This document shows, one piece after another, positions 46,321 to 56,594 of a stretch of 64,000 nucleotides of DNA. The notes beneath the pieces are model-generated. The model was not told where the DNA came from. It searched no databases and saw only the letters and a program-made list of their open reading frames with translations. The translations under genes were made by a program, and so were the position numbers. Source of the DNA: Ixodes scapularis. Its lineage: Eukaryota > Arthropoda > Arachnida > Ixodida > Ixodidae. The first letter of the stretch is position 1; every line of letters starts with the position of its first letter. The DNA lies in assembly GCF_016920785.2 (NCBI RefSeq), contig NW_024609837.1:22129565-22193564 (forward strand). Reading direction: 5' to 3'.

Positions 46321-46687
46321 CGAAACACGTTCAGTCGGCGTGAGGTCGCTGAACGGGAGCTCAAACTCGTTTGCGAGCGCGGCGTTGTCGTCCATTTCTT
46401 CCAGGTTTTCTTCACAGACCGCCGTGCACTAGAGCGAACCACGAGAACCACACTGAGTGTGCACTAAATTCTACCGATGCCGACAGTGCTCCATGAGGTC
46501 ACTTCTCTTTCCAGAGGCGAAAAAGGGAAGAAATCTGAATGTTTGTTTCGGTTTCGCAAATTTATTTGCAGGTACAGAAATAAGAGTCACACCGTTCTAG
46601 AAAAAAATTGTGTGACATGCCAGGACCCCAATGCTTCCGAAAACACTTTTTAAAAAAAAAATTAAATTGCCTTCATGGTCCCTTTAA

Positions 46688-47481
46688 AGGGACCATGAAA
46701 CAAATTTTGGGATGGGATACATTACATTAAATTGGGGCTTTACTTTATCGCATATCGTTTAGTTGGCCAAAAGAAAGAGGGTAGAAAGTCAAAAGCCAGC
46801 TTTTCGGTACGAACATTTGAAAATATAGCGGACTATTTTGTACCTTCTTTCCTTGGAAAGCTCTCCGCCTTTTCACTATAGACGCTTTAATCACGCGCCA
46901 GATTGAGCCGCCATAGCCGACCTTCTCTTGTTTTACCGAAATGACGAGTCACTGAAGCGGGCATTTGCGAGCCTCCACAGAGGCCTATGCAGGGGAGAAG
47001 GACGCAGTAGCACCTAAAGTGGCGATAACGTGCCCTGCAGTGGCAATGATAAAGTGAAGCGAACGGAATAAGAGGAAACAAGAACTGAAGGTCGGTTATG
47101 GCGGCGTCCATGCACGGCTGCTTGAAAGCGTCTATAATACATCCGCGGTTCCCAAAGCGCGTCAGCGGTGCCAACCCGACGTCAGCCAAGCCCAGCTCAC
47201 TCATTGGACACGAGAACTGCGTCACTCGGACGTATGCGCTCGTCAACAATCACTCAGTCGACGAATATTCGGATTCGCGTTCGTGGCCAATGAGTGCCCT
47301 GACGGAACTTATCGTCAATGAGGAATGACAAGTTCTATGGTGTGCATAAAAAGCACGGTGGACGCTAGAAGTCATCGCACCAGTGCCGACCAATGTCACG
47401 ACGACGTGATTTCACAATTTGCATTTGAGTTGAGAATTAAAGCTAAGGAGGAAGAAGTAGGAAAATCGTTTCATGACCCTC
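46688..47481. mobile_element. Kolobok-like element B, abutting element A
   Basis: Begins AGGGACCATGAAACAAATTT immediately after the TTAA of element A and ends near 47481 with AATCGTTTCATGACCCT, an inverted near-copy, followed by TTAA at 47482-47485. One TTAA therefore separates two elements. Its middle is occupied by another MITE (46877-47136). No transposase frame is seen. Confidence 0.75.
46877..47136. mobile_element. 260-bp MITE, TATAGACGCTTT ends (copy 1)
   Basis: TATAGACGCTTTAATCACGC at the left and GAAAGCGTCTATA at the right. Internal blocks CCGACCTTCTCTTGTTTTACC, AATAAGAGGAAACAA and GGCGTCCATGCACGGCTGC are shared with 51576-51836 in the same orientation. It is inserted in Kolobok element B and so is younger than it. 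Confidence 0.85.
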
Positions 47482-47485
47482 TTAA

Positions 47486-49660
47486 CGTCTAGAATGTTCA
47501 GGCTCCATATCGGTGCCCGTCTTCAAAGTCTTCTTTCGTCAGCTATCAAAGAGTAGCCATTAGCATGCACAGATAATAAGCACTTACGTGACGATAATTA
47601 TAGGGGTAGGCAGCCTGAATTTCGTAAAGGGTCCATTAGTAGGTTGAGAATTGACACGCATATTAAATTATATATATATTTGTTTTTACCCCCGCTGTTT
47701 GCAATTCGAGCTCTAACGAGTGGAAAATAAACAAAAAGACATATGCTAACGAAGAGAACTGTTTCAACTCTGTCTCCATTGCCAAATCTAATTTAGAAGC
47801 TTGATTCTTTTTTTTTTATGCCAGGTATTTTTCAATTAAATTACCCGATAGTATACTCTGCGGTGTACTTTTTAACGGTCTACAGTTTTTTTTTTGTTTG
47901 CCTTGTTTGAAGAGCTTGGTTCCATAAATATTTGAGTAGGAACTCATCCAACTGAGTAATATAAAAAACAAAAACGCGAATAACGATGCAGAAAAAAATT
48001 AAAAATAATTCCCGGCTGATCTAATTTGTCAGGACCGTATTATCCGAGGGCCGAGATTGCGGCAAAAGGAATTTCAACGCTATTTTTTTTTTCTTTTTGG
48101 TCACTTGTGTTCTTGTGTACATTCAAAAATATTTCGAAAAAAAAAAAACACATTTCTATTCTCAATATTTGCGCGAATAATTGCGGGCGAAATTGTTTTC
48201 CAAGTGGTTGTGTGCGACGGAAGGGGGGTCTGTAAATAGAAATGAATAAATTCGAGCATAAAATGAAACAGTTGCTAATTTGGAAAGCTAATCATCATAC
48301 TGGTCATCATCTCAGAAATTTAATTATCTTGTGAACACAGGTAAAATATGTGTGTGTATGTGTGTGTGTGGGGAAGGGGGTTACTAGACCCTTGTGCCTT
48401 TTATTTGGTTGCAAATTGTAATACGAAAAATTTATTAAAAATGCGAATCGAGCTTTTTTTCTTCATTCAAGGAACGAAAACAAGCATTTCTTTTTTATAT
48501 TTGTTTCAAAAAGCAACGGGCATATTAGTCAGAACAAAGAGAAATTGAAAATTGGAACTACTTACTTATTTTCATTCCAGAATGAAAGAAAGCCCTAATT
48601 CAGTAAGAATTAATGACTGGGAAATAAATATTTCCGCGTGCGCTGCCAACTCCGCAATGCACGCACTCCTTGTGTAAGCTATCGTAGATGCAAGCATTTC
48701 GAACAGGTGCTACTCGTTCCCTACGAACGGTAGCCTAATCAAAGAAGACCCTACACGATGTTTAAAATTTAATTAGGTTGTATAAGATGAAAGAAAAAGA
48801 AAATAAATGACGTCTTTTCTAGCGAGAATTTGACTCCAGTTATATTGTGATCCTTGCTTACAGGTTTTGACGTTGTTTGTTTTGTAATAAAACCTCTAAA
48901 ATATTAGGACATGTTTCTAGCAACCCACACGGGAGGGCAGCTTTTACAGTCTCTTAAAGGAGAATAAATATAAAAATTTAAATGAAAGGGAAAAAGAGTA
49001 AGAGCCTAAGTTTTCTCTCTGTGAAAAGATGTATACTAAGCAAACCGAGAATGAAAATGGCAGAAATTGAAAAGTCACTAAAAACTAACGTTGCCCTACG
49101 AAACTTTTGTCCGTTCTAAACTTGAATACGCCTCATCAGTATGAGATATGGGCCCTGAATGTTTAACTAATATTTATAAGTAAAATACAGCACAAAAAAA
49201 GACGAGAAAAAGAAGTGCACGGACACAACGCTGACTATCAAATGAGAGTTTAATCTTCAAACATACCAGGTTATAAACACCGGAAGCAGAAAGTAAGCAA
49301 CCAAACAACACACAAAAATATAACCCGATAGACAAGACTTCTACTATGTCATATCTCTTTCGGACGTGCTTGCCATTGTTCTTGATAAATAGGACTTCGC
49401 CATCCCCTAAGTGCACCGACGGTGCGCTGACACATTTCCTTTTCCCCTTTCATAAAATAAAAAGAAGCCCACTCAATCTCTCTGGTGGTCTTATTTTTGT
49501 TTTGCGCCAAGATCGTCAAGTCATTGAACATAGGCGTACGCAGCCGCACCTACTGCAATGTACGGCAAAGTTGCCAGCGGGGGAAGAGCGCAGATCAAGG
49601 GAATGCTCTCACACCCTCACGTTCACGCACCTCCCAGTTTGTTCAATGCATACCCTACCA
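47486..49660. other. 2.2 kb AT-rich intergenic DNA, no gene seen
   Basis: Simple sequence includes (AT)n near 47672, T-runs near 47808 and 47886, and (TG)n near 48350-48372. A CTGAATTTCGTAAAGGGTCC terminus near 47612 belongs to the 19228-19762 family. Open frames are short and AT-driven. Confidence 0.5.
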
Positions 49661-49670
49661 TATGTGAGGG

Positions 49671-50146
49671 CATAGCCTCCTCTATACGGAGAAAGCCTGG
49701 CGCGTCGTGAGAAAAGACGGCCGCCGTAAATGGGAAAGAAGGGGCGGAGAAACGGGAGCGGAGAGAACCTTGCCTGCTAGCGCCACAAAAGAGCGAGCGG
49801 CCAAACGCAGAAACAATCTTTTTTTTTTTCTCTCTTTTCTTGTCGCTATCGGGGAGAGTAGAAACTCAACGTCCACCCTTTCCCGTTTCTCCCTGCGCCC
49901 TTTCGAATCGCCGCGCCTGTTTCTCCCGGAGTACGAAAACGACGGTGACGAAAACACAAAAACAAGCGTGGTTCGGGGAGCGGCCGCTCATGACCCAAGC
50001 GCTCGCTGTCTAGGTGTGCCCTTTCTGCTCTGCGCTACCATATTGGTCACCGTTCGGCGCGCTCCTCCTCTCCTTTTTCCTGCGGCCGCGCGCCCTATGG
50101 CTCCGTCGTCGATGTGCCAGGCTTTCTCCGTATAGAGGAGGCTATG
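49671..50146. mobile_element. 476-bp MITE, perfect 31-bp TIRs, 7-bp target duplication
   Basis: The left arm 49671-49701 (CATAGCCTCCTCTATACGGA and 11 more bases) is the exact reverse complement of 50116-50146. GTGAGGG flanks both ends (49664-49670 and 50147-50153). CA...TG ends, 31-bp TIRs and a 7-8-bp duplication recall the P superfamily, though hAT also gives 8 bp. The family has two further copies at 14.9 and 35.8 kb. No transposase. Confidence 0.9.
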
Positions 50147-50153
50147 GTGAGGG

Positions 50154-51304
50154 GGATCTGGTATACAAGCCCTAGTGCGCACGGGACAAAAGATGTGCGG
50201 TGGTTAACATCACAATGGAAATCGCTGGTACTCCCTCGGTTAATAGCAGGGCACAGTCGTGACAACATGTGGGGTGCTGAAAACACCACTCGGCTGTTCG
50301 AAGAATGTGTGTTTCTTTCAAGCCGGTCGTGGTTTCGATGGTGTCGATTTACAGAGTGTCGGACGCAGTCGCTTGTCACAAAGTGATGCTGTTGATTTAT
50401 GTAGAACTTAGATAAACTCCGCACTGATTACGTTTCGTCGTAAGGTACGTACGTCGTCTTATTACTTAAGTCGACTTTTCTCAAAAAAGGCGACGTGGAT
50501 TGAAACGTAGACATGGGCGATCATGTCAGCTATGCGATCAAGCTCTTTCAATATCACGACCATTCGTTTCCCGCTTGCCCTACCTGCTGTGTAGCGAGAG
50601 AGGCAGAGCACACCGAAGAAGCAGGGGTGCCGTCGGCTTCGGTGATTCGTTCATGCTGCGACATGCTGCAACATGCCTGTAGCAGGTTGGGGCCGCCCTG
50701 TCGTCAAAGCTGGATCAGATCATATACCCTTCCACGGCATCTTTCGGTGCTGTCTTAGTGGCTGACCTGCCCAGCGCTCTCTGGCAGCTCTAGATAGTGA
50801 CGGGTGCCTGAGGACAGGCACGTTAGTCATTACGAAACGTGAACGCTGACAAAGCTAGCGTCTTCCGCACTGCTTAGCGAACTTTGTAGCGAGTGTGACC
50901 TTAGAGGACCCTGGCCGTTGCAATTTCTCTTCACCTGGATTTCTCCTGGTTCTTGACCTCAGCAATTAAAACATTCAGTGCTCGCTGTTTCGACATTGTG
51001 AAAGTGTGCCACTTGCTCGTCCGCCTGACTTGTAGTTCGTGTTGGGTCATGCCTACTGTACTCTAAACTTATTGACTTTTGTAAACTACACGTTGTCATT
51101 GCATAAAGTAATTTGAAGGCCTTGTTTTGTCAGGTTTCGTCGTCAAACTCGAATGGCGTCCATTCCTTCACACACCCAGTATTTGCACGACACTCTTTGT
51201 GGTGTGAGCTAGTGCCACTAAATAAGCGCAGCTCATATAGTGGCTCTAGTGTGAGCCTTCGTCTTGCAGAACAATCTTTGCAGTGCGAGCGTTCGTGTTC
51301 CGCA
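50154..51304. other. No supported gene
   Basis: Mixed-composition DNA. An 81-codon open frame at 50513-50758 has no recognisable domain. No repeat of note. Confidence 0.4.
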
Positions 51305-51378
51305 ACAGTAGGCGGTATTCACTGGACGTCATATTCGTGGGCGATGTTTAGAGCGCATGCTCAGATAGGTCTCAAATT

Positions 51379-51579
51379 TATAGGGAGTATTCACAGGACG
51401 CCATATTTGCGGGTGCTCTTTAGAGCGCATGCTCAGAGCGAGCTCTCATTAATAGGCTGCTAAGACCGGCAATCTTGATGGTGCGGAATGCACGCGGCGA
51501 AAGAATTGTTGAAGCTCGGCGTCAGCACGCGCTCAGCAGTCGCGCACACAGCTATGGCCGCCAGTGAATACTTCCTATA
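51379..51579. mobile_element. 201-bp MITE, second member of the 17.7-kb family
   Basis: TATAGGGAGTATTCACAGG at the left and CCAGTGAATACTTCCTATA at the right. Same length as 17707-17907. It inserted at a TATA inside an older member of its own family. Confidence 0.9.
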
Positions 51580-51836
51580 GACGCTTTACACACGCGCCAA
51601 ATTACAGCCGCCATTGCTGACCTTCTCTTGTCTTACCGAGATGCCGAGCAACTGAAACGGTAGTTGGCGATCCTCTACAAAGGCCGATGCTTTAGGAAAG
51701 GACACAGTTGAATCTTGAGTGGCAATAACCTGTCCTGCTATGGTAACGATGAAGTGAAATAAACGAAATAAGAGGAAACAAAAACTGAAGGTCAGTTATG
51801 GCAGCGTCCATGCACAGCTGCTGCAAAGCGTCTATA
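51576..51836. mobile_element. 261-bp MITE, TATAGACGCTTT ends (copy 2)
   Basis: TATAGACGCTTTACACACGC at the left and GCAAAGCGTCTATA at the right, sharing the TATA at 51576-51579 with the end of the preceding element. Internal sequence matches 46877-47136. The shared TATA supports TA target duplication (Tc1/mariner type). Confidence 0.85.
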
Positions 51837-52005
51837 GCCTGCTAAGACTGGCCATCCTGATAGTGCGGAGTGCAAGTTGCAAAAGAACTGCGGAAGCTCT
51901 CCGCCAGCACGCGGTCAGCAGTCGCGCACACAGCTACGGCCGCCAGTGGATACTCCCTATATGTTGCTGCTCACCCGCTACAAAATATGCGTTCTGAAGT
52001 ATTGG

Positions 52006-52223
52006 AATAGACCGATCTCACCAGCCAGTTTTACTACGCCACCGCTGCCGCAATGCATCGAGGGAACTTCAGTCTTTAGACACATGCGACAACCTTGTTG
52101 GAGCTCTGCGCGCGTGGAGCATGGTACGACACTAGCCCTTTCGTTCACTGCCGTCTGCTTTCTGTGAATTAAAGTTATGGTGGCGTTACGTATGCGCCGT
52201 ACGGTTAGTGAGATCGGTCTATT
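52006..52223. mobile_element. 218-bp MITE, AATAGACCGATCTCACC ends
   Basis: AATAGACCGATCTCACCAGC at the left and TTAGTGAGATCGGTCTATT at the right. Same family as 17926-18144 in inverse orientation. No coding. Confidence 0.85.
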
Positions 52224-52427
52224 ACGTACGTTGCGGTAGTAGCAGTGCTCAGCAGACAATCATCATCTTCATTGTACGGGGAGGTGGCACCCCTGGCGTC
52301 GATTATGTGTAACAGGCTCAACGGCGCCAGAGCATGGGGAAGCCAGAAATTGAGCAGGCATTTTCAGTATTATCAAGGAGGATATTGTTAAGTATACTTT
52401 TTCTTTAAAAAAAAAAACACAAAGAAA

Positions 52428-52539
52428 AAACAGCGCGACTGGATTGAGGACAAAAAAGTAGAAATACAAAAGATAAGCGCAACACTCGTTCTCTGTATCT
52501 GTCTTTTCATTTATTGTCCTCGTTCCAGTCGCGCTGTTT
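52428..52539. repeat. Fold-back, 16-bp perfect arms extended to ~30 bp
   Basis: AAACAGCGCGACTGGA (52428-52443) is the exact inverse of 52524-52539. Further inward GAGGACAA pairs with TTGTCCTC. An A-run precedes it. Confidence 0.8.
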
Positions 52540-52722
52540 TCTACTGTGAACTCTTAGCAACACACCTGAATGTCCATTCTAATACTTCTTCCATCTTCTA
52601 TCGTAGTCCCGTGTTTACCCGCGCACAAACCCTGGCACGTCAGGGGGATCGGTGACTGAGATTCGTGACTGCCCGAGACTGAGATTCCATTTTCGAACGC
52701 GAGAGCGTGTGGACGTGAAATC

Positions 52723-53628
52723 ATGAGCTACAGTGGAGCGGTTTCAACGGCCCGGCTGGGTCGCGGTGCCAGAGAAGACACAGCGTCTACTGATTACCTG
52801 ACTATTCTGCCGCCCCTGCCGACTGCTTCTGCGGTGTTAAACACCGTGTTTTTCATGCCGATGTTCGAGGCCGCCCGTACCGAGTCGAGGACTTCCGGGA
52901 CGCCCTGCAACATCTGGTAATGCTAGCCTCGTCGTCAAGGGGCGGCGATGCCTCGTCATTGACCCGGGAAACCAAGACATCCACCCTGAACTTCACTGGT
53001 TGCTGTACCATGCTCCTGACGACAAGGTGAGGGCGTCGCTGGCACCGTGCGGCACGGTAACCGAAGTGGGCACCAATAAGTGGTGGGTGAAATGCATCGC
53101 AGGTTGCGCGTCGATGACGTGAACGGCTGTCATGCGGCTCAAGCCTGGGCTTACACTGTATAACCTACCGAACCACTGCAGTTGCGCATCGCCGGAGGGC
53201 TGGCGCTCGTCGTGGCGCCGGGCAGGGTGCCGCTCTGCCTGCGCTGCCAGTGGACCGGCCACATCCGCCGTGGCTGCCGCGTGGCCAAGTGCGAGTCCTG
53301 CCACCATTTCGGCTACTACGCTGATAATTGTGTGAAAACTTATGCAGCGGCCGCAGGTTCAAGAGGCGGAGAGACGAACACCGTGCACGTCATGAGCGAG
53401 GCGGACGCGAAGGAAGTCGCCGCGAGTGCCGCTACCGCTGACAAAGACAATGAAGAGAGGGCTAAGAATGACCCCGAACGATTGGGACATGCAGAGTTGC
53501 CGAAGATGGCGGAGGCCACGCCAGTTGCCATGGCCGCGACCAGGCACGGCCAGATGACACCATGCAACGCTGCGCCGGGGAGGAAGGAGGAAGAGGAAAG
53601 TAACTTTCGAGAAGATGACGTCTTCTGA
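52723..53628 (+). pseudogene. LINE ORF1 copy with two intact zinc knuckles
   Basis: ATG at 52723 starts MSYSGAVSTARLG, similar to the 39467 ORF1 start. The first frame stops at 52920 after a frameshift and an internal deletion. From about 53170 another frame gives QLRIAGGLALVVAPGR, then CLRCQWTGHIRRGC and CESCHHFGYYADNC, both perfect C-x2-C-x4-H-x4-C knuckles, then an Ala/Glu/Lys-rich tail to TGA at 53626-53628. Presumed RNA-binding role in the LINE particle. Broken at the N-terminus. Confidence 0.8.
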
Positions 53629-53899
53629 GACGCAGCTAACTGTCGACGTGGATATGGCTGACACTGGTGCTCTGGCCACAAAACGACCCGGGAACTCGAT
53701 TCGGATTCGGACTGGGGCGCGGCTAAGTTTGGCGGCGACTCGAACCCGGAGGAACCACTTGTGAAGACGGTGACCACAAGGCAGAGACAGCCTCGACCCG
53801 CACCGATTTGTGTTTCCGAACCCAGAGGACCGGACAAGCCAACCGGCTGACGCGGTTATGAGCCTGCACCTGGTGCGGCTTTCTAGACAAGGTGAGTTC

Positions 53900-54313
53900 C
53901 ACATCGTTAAGACCGGAGACGCCGAAAAGAATGGGGGCAGGACACGCGTCTCAAACTCAGCTAACTACTTTTATTGAAACAATCGCTTATATACGTCTTC
54001 TCCCGCACCCACATACGAATACTTGCACACGTCCCATAGCTGACCGTTATACAATTTTTAGAGGAAACCACCCACGGAACCTAACACACCTGGAAAGAAG
54101 GTTCAAGTGGAAGGACGTTCGAGGTGTGTTAAGTTTCGCGGGTGATTTTTTTCTAAGAACTGTGTAACGGTCAGCTATGGGACGTTCGCGAGTGTCCGGA
54201 TGTGGGTGCGGAAGAAAACGTACATAAGCGATGGCTTCAATAAAAGTTGTTAGCTGAGTTGAGACGTGTGTCCTGTCCCCATTCTTTCCGTCGTCTCAGG
54301 TCTTAACGATGTG
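53900..54313. repeat. 414-bp inverted repeat with 192-bp arms
   Basis: The arms 53900-54091 and 54122-54313 are equal in length and run in opposite orientation around a 30-bp spacer. They start CACATCGTTAAGACC and end GGTCTTAACGATGTG. Shared blocks include AGAATGGGG, CTCAGCTAAC, ACTTTTATTGAA, CGTCCCATAGCTGACCGTTA and TTAACACACCT. It lies between ORF1 and the endonuclease remnant of the LINE. No clear target duplication. Confidence 0.92.
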
Positions 54314-54370
54314 CAACCTAAAGCAGCTCGCCTGTTTAGTAGCTTTATCATCAAAAAGTGAGTTCCTGAG

Positions 54371-54690
54371 ATGCGAGGCGTCTATTTACGTCAGAAACCT
54401 AAAGTTGTCGAGACAGTTAACGCTCGAGGCTTTGCCTCCCGTCGCAAGCAATATCAGGTTAAGAGGCTCCCAATCGACAAAGGTATAGATGTCCTCGAAA
54501 TTCAGGAGACCAAAGTTGACAGTGACAAAGAAACCGCATGCCTAGTGGCTTCTTTCTTGCAGACTTTCGAAGTGTGCGTGCCGCTGACAAATGGTATGTC
54601 GGGAGATCGTAAGACGAAAATAATCCCTGGAGGAGGGAAACAAGAAGGACAAAGGACACACACAAACCTCCAAACACAGCCAAATGACTA
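54371..54690 (+). pseudogene. LINE endonuclease N-terminal remnant
   Basis: The frame reads ETVNARGFASRRKQYQV then IDVLEIQETKVDSDKETA. This parallels TLNCVSLVARRRKQLVL and VAFLQETKIATDGQAE of the 40.75-kb endonuclease, including the metal-binding Glu of QETK. The rest of the domain is absent, and the frame ends in unrelated sequence at 54691. Not functional. Confidence 0.6.
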
Positions 54691-54696
54691 GTGCGG

Positions 54697-54850
54697 GACC
54701 GAAAAAAATCTGCCTGGTCCGAGTATTGAACCCGGTACCTGTCCATTGCCAGTGAAGCGCTCTACGAACTGAGCTAACCAGGGGTTAGCTCAGTTGGTAG
54801 AGCTCTACTGACGTCTAACCAGGGGTTAGACGTCAGTAGAGCAAACAAGT
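54697..54850 (-). mobile_element. tRNA-derived sequence with two back-to-back palindromes
   Basis: On the minus strand, GGTTAGCTCAGTTCGTAGAG (a tRNA D-arm/A box) and GGGTTCAATACTCGG (B box, 54719-54733) are spaced as in a tRNA, resembling tRNA-Ala or -Gly types. On the plus strand the D-arm recurs inverted at 54783-54803, making a 21-bp palindrome arm pair with 54759-54779 (one mismatch). A second, perfect palindrome of 19-bp arms follows (54802-54820 with 54824-54842). Both have the same AGG centre. Confidence 0.7.
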
Positions 54851-55084
54851 TATATCAGCTTGCCACCAGTCTAACACTTGGTAGTGCCGAAGCTAAGTAT
54901 GTAAGGGAGAAAAAAAAAACATAGCCTAAATAGAGTACGATGACTTGCCAAGTAGTCACCTGTAGAATATAAAAAAAGAAAACATTTATTGATTATTAGA
55001 GTTATCTTTTCAGCGACAGGAATACGGCAGCGATGCGCAACTTGAAGATTACCAAGTAGTAATTCCCCGTCTTGAAGAATAAAT

Positions 55085-55889
55085 CACACAAAAAAATGGG
55101 TTGAACCGATAAGTCTAGCAGGGATCGAGAAGGCGTTTGAAGAACTGGCAACAAAGAAAAAGTTCCAGGTCCTGACAGATTAACCGCGGCATTTTATAGA
55201 AATTTATACACGAGATTGCTACGCGTCTGCACGACGCAATAACCGAAGCGAAATGAGGCAGAAACATTACTGCTTTCCTTCCCGAAATCCCACACTGTCC
55301 TTATTCCCAATGTGGATGATGCAAAAAAGAAAAAAAAGAAATGTTAAGAACTACAGACCCGTTGCTTTAGGTAACGTCAACTATAAAATATTAAAATTTC
55401 TCGCACGACGACCACAGAATGTTATTTGCTTTATAGTAGGAGATCACCAGACCTGTAGTATTCAAGGTAGATCCATTTTAACGAACGTGGACATTGCGAT
55501 AATTTGTTCTGCGATGATAATTAAGCTTGTTGAGGCTGCCATCCTCCAGATTAATCTGGAGAAAGCATTTTACCGAGCGCAACGTGCTATCCTGTATAAA
55601 GTATGAGATATTGTACGAGTGGCCGAAATTATAAGAAAATGTGTTCAAATGGAATATACGGGCTGTACAGCACAGATTATAATTAACGGAAAACCAGCAT
55701 CGGGGATTTATGCGGATTCGTCAGTTAAACAGGGTTTCCCGCTATCAACTTTGTTGTTTAGAATTTATTTAGAGCCGTTCTTTTCGAACTATAATATACC
55801 ATACGAATATTAATGGGTTTTCATTACTAAAGTATACAGGTCAAAGTCCAGTCCTATGCCGATGATGCCACCATTTTGTTCTTTTGACC
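55085..55889 (+). pseudogene. LINE reverse transcriptase fragment (L1/Tx1-type)
   Basis: Pieces in changing frames: PGPDRLTAAFYRNL near 55160; NYRPVALGNVNYKILKFLARR (from 55350); SIQGRSILTNVD; INLEKAFYRA, where motif A has Asn and the second Asp is Tyr; VKQGFPLSTLLFRIYLEP; and finally SYADDATILFF ending at 55889. YADD is intact but motif A is destroyed. Thumb and C-terminal finger are missing. Confidence 0.75.
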
Positions 55890-56509
55890 TACCTTACTGC
55901 TGCAGCTCTCCCGTCCCACTCCTGTGACGTCATGGCCGGAGTGCGGAGGCCTCGTCCCCGTGTTTCCGGCCGACCACTTCCTCCTTTCCCGCGCACGCGC
56001 AGGAAAACACCCGTTCCCTCGCCCTCCTTCGAAAAATCACGCCGCGCCCGGGGCCGCGGGAATCCACCCGCCGACTCCTCGAACCGTTAACAAAGCGTCC
56101 GAACTCCGCGCGGTTCAGACCACGCTGCCTCTTCTTCGGAGGTTCCAGCCTTGCCACTTTTCTCGGTGTTTCAGCCAGACAGCGTCAGAACTCAACCTGC
56201 TGTTTACGAGAGTTTGAGGTCCGCGCCGATGTCGTCGACCTCAAAGTTCGCGTGTGCACTCTCCTAGTTCGTAAGCTCTCCGCCGCCATGGAAGGACGTT
56301 TCACACTCGACCCCGGCAGAACAAACTGATTCCGTGTGACAAGCTGGACTAGACGCCGTCGTGACAAGATTCTGTCGTCATAGATACACAAACATGCTGC
56401 GCTGTGGGTTGTGAGGGATTCACGAGCGAACCTGTTGTTGTGGTGGTTCCGATGACCAGTGATCGGCTCTTGTAGTACCACGTGTGTGGCTGCGTCGGCG
56501 GCGATCGGA
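55890..56509 (+). promoter_or_regulatory. CpG-rich putative promoter / 5' UTR
   Basis: CpG- and GC-rich sequence (for example CGCGCCCGGGGCCGCGGG near 56043) lies directly upstream of the signal-peptide exon. An initiator-like TCAGCCAGACAG is near 56171. No TATA box at a convincing distance. The start of transcription is not determinable from sequence alone. Confidence 0.35.
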
Positions 56510-56594
56510 ATGCCATCTTGTCGTCCGGAGATGTTTGTCTTGGGACTGTCGATGTGTTTTCTGGCGATGTCGGTCGTTTCGTCGGCCGGTCACG
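56510..56594 (+). CDS. Candidate first coding exon of a secreted or membrane protein
   Basis: ATG at 56510 opens 28 codons plus one base before a strong splice donor, G|GTGAGT at 56595. The peptide has signal-peptide structure: a short polar start (MPSCRPE), a hydrophobic core (MFVLGLSMCFLAMSVV) and a small-residue cleavage region (SSAG). The frame is also open upstream to 56459. Exon phase would be 1. Downstream the 'intron' holds an LINE insertion and further repeats; no second exon is recognisable in the window. The product is unknown. It could be a chance ORF, but the combination of CpG-rich 5' region, signal peptide and donor is unusual here. Confidence 0.4.

Larger units (their letters stand above)
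45322..46683 (+). mobile_element. Kolobok-like element A, TTAA target sites, THAP remnant
   Basis: TIRs AGGGACCATGAAGGCA (45322-45337) and TGCCTTCATGGTCCCT (46668-46683) are perfect over 16 bp and flanked by TTAA at 45318-45321 and 46684-46687. TTAA duplication plus a THAP domain inside point to the Kolobok superfamily; piggyBac also uses TTAA but lacks THAP. It is interrupted by a 129-bp MITE at 45464-45592. A fragment of the same family lies at 34805-35231. Confidence 0.85.
51309..51961. mobile_element. MITE split by two later insertions
   Basis: 51309-51378 is the left third and 51837-51961 the right part of one TAGGGAGTATTCACTGG-family MITE. Joined, they align through the break at CTCAAATTTA|GCCTGCTAAG with 17707-17907. 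Between them lie a complete copy of the same family (51379-51579) and a TATAGACGCTTT MITE (51576-51836). Confidence 0.8.
52643..55890 (+). mobile_element. Broken L1/Tx1-type LINE remains
   Basis: Begins with GGGGGATCGGTGAC as in the 39.4-kb element. ORF1, a short endonuclease piece and an RT piece follow in the expected order, but they are separated by a 414-bp inverted repeat (53900-54313) and a tRNA-like palindrome block (54697-54850), and most of the endonuclease is missing. The RT part is more AT-rich than ORF1, so it might come from a different insertion. Confidence 0.65.

Noticed and set aside
48026..48235. Small hydrophobic open frame
   Set aside because: Phe-rich because of T-runs; no start context or family.
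50513..50758. 81-codon open frame starting MGDHVSYAIK
   Set aside because: Looks mildly protein-like, and a GT follows near 50640, but there is no promoter, family signature or supporting context.
54700..54800. Functional minus-strand tRNA gene
   Set aside because: The D-arm and T-arm are recognisable, but the anticodon stem is mismatched and the 5' end is part of a palindrome.
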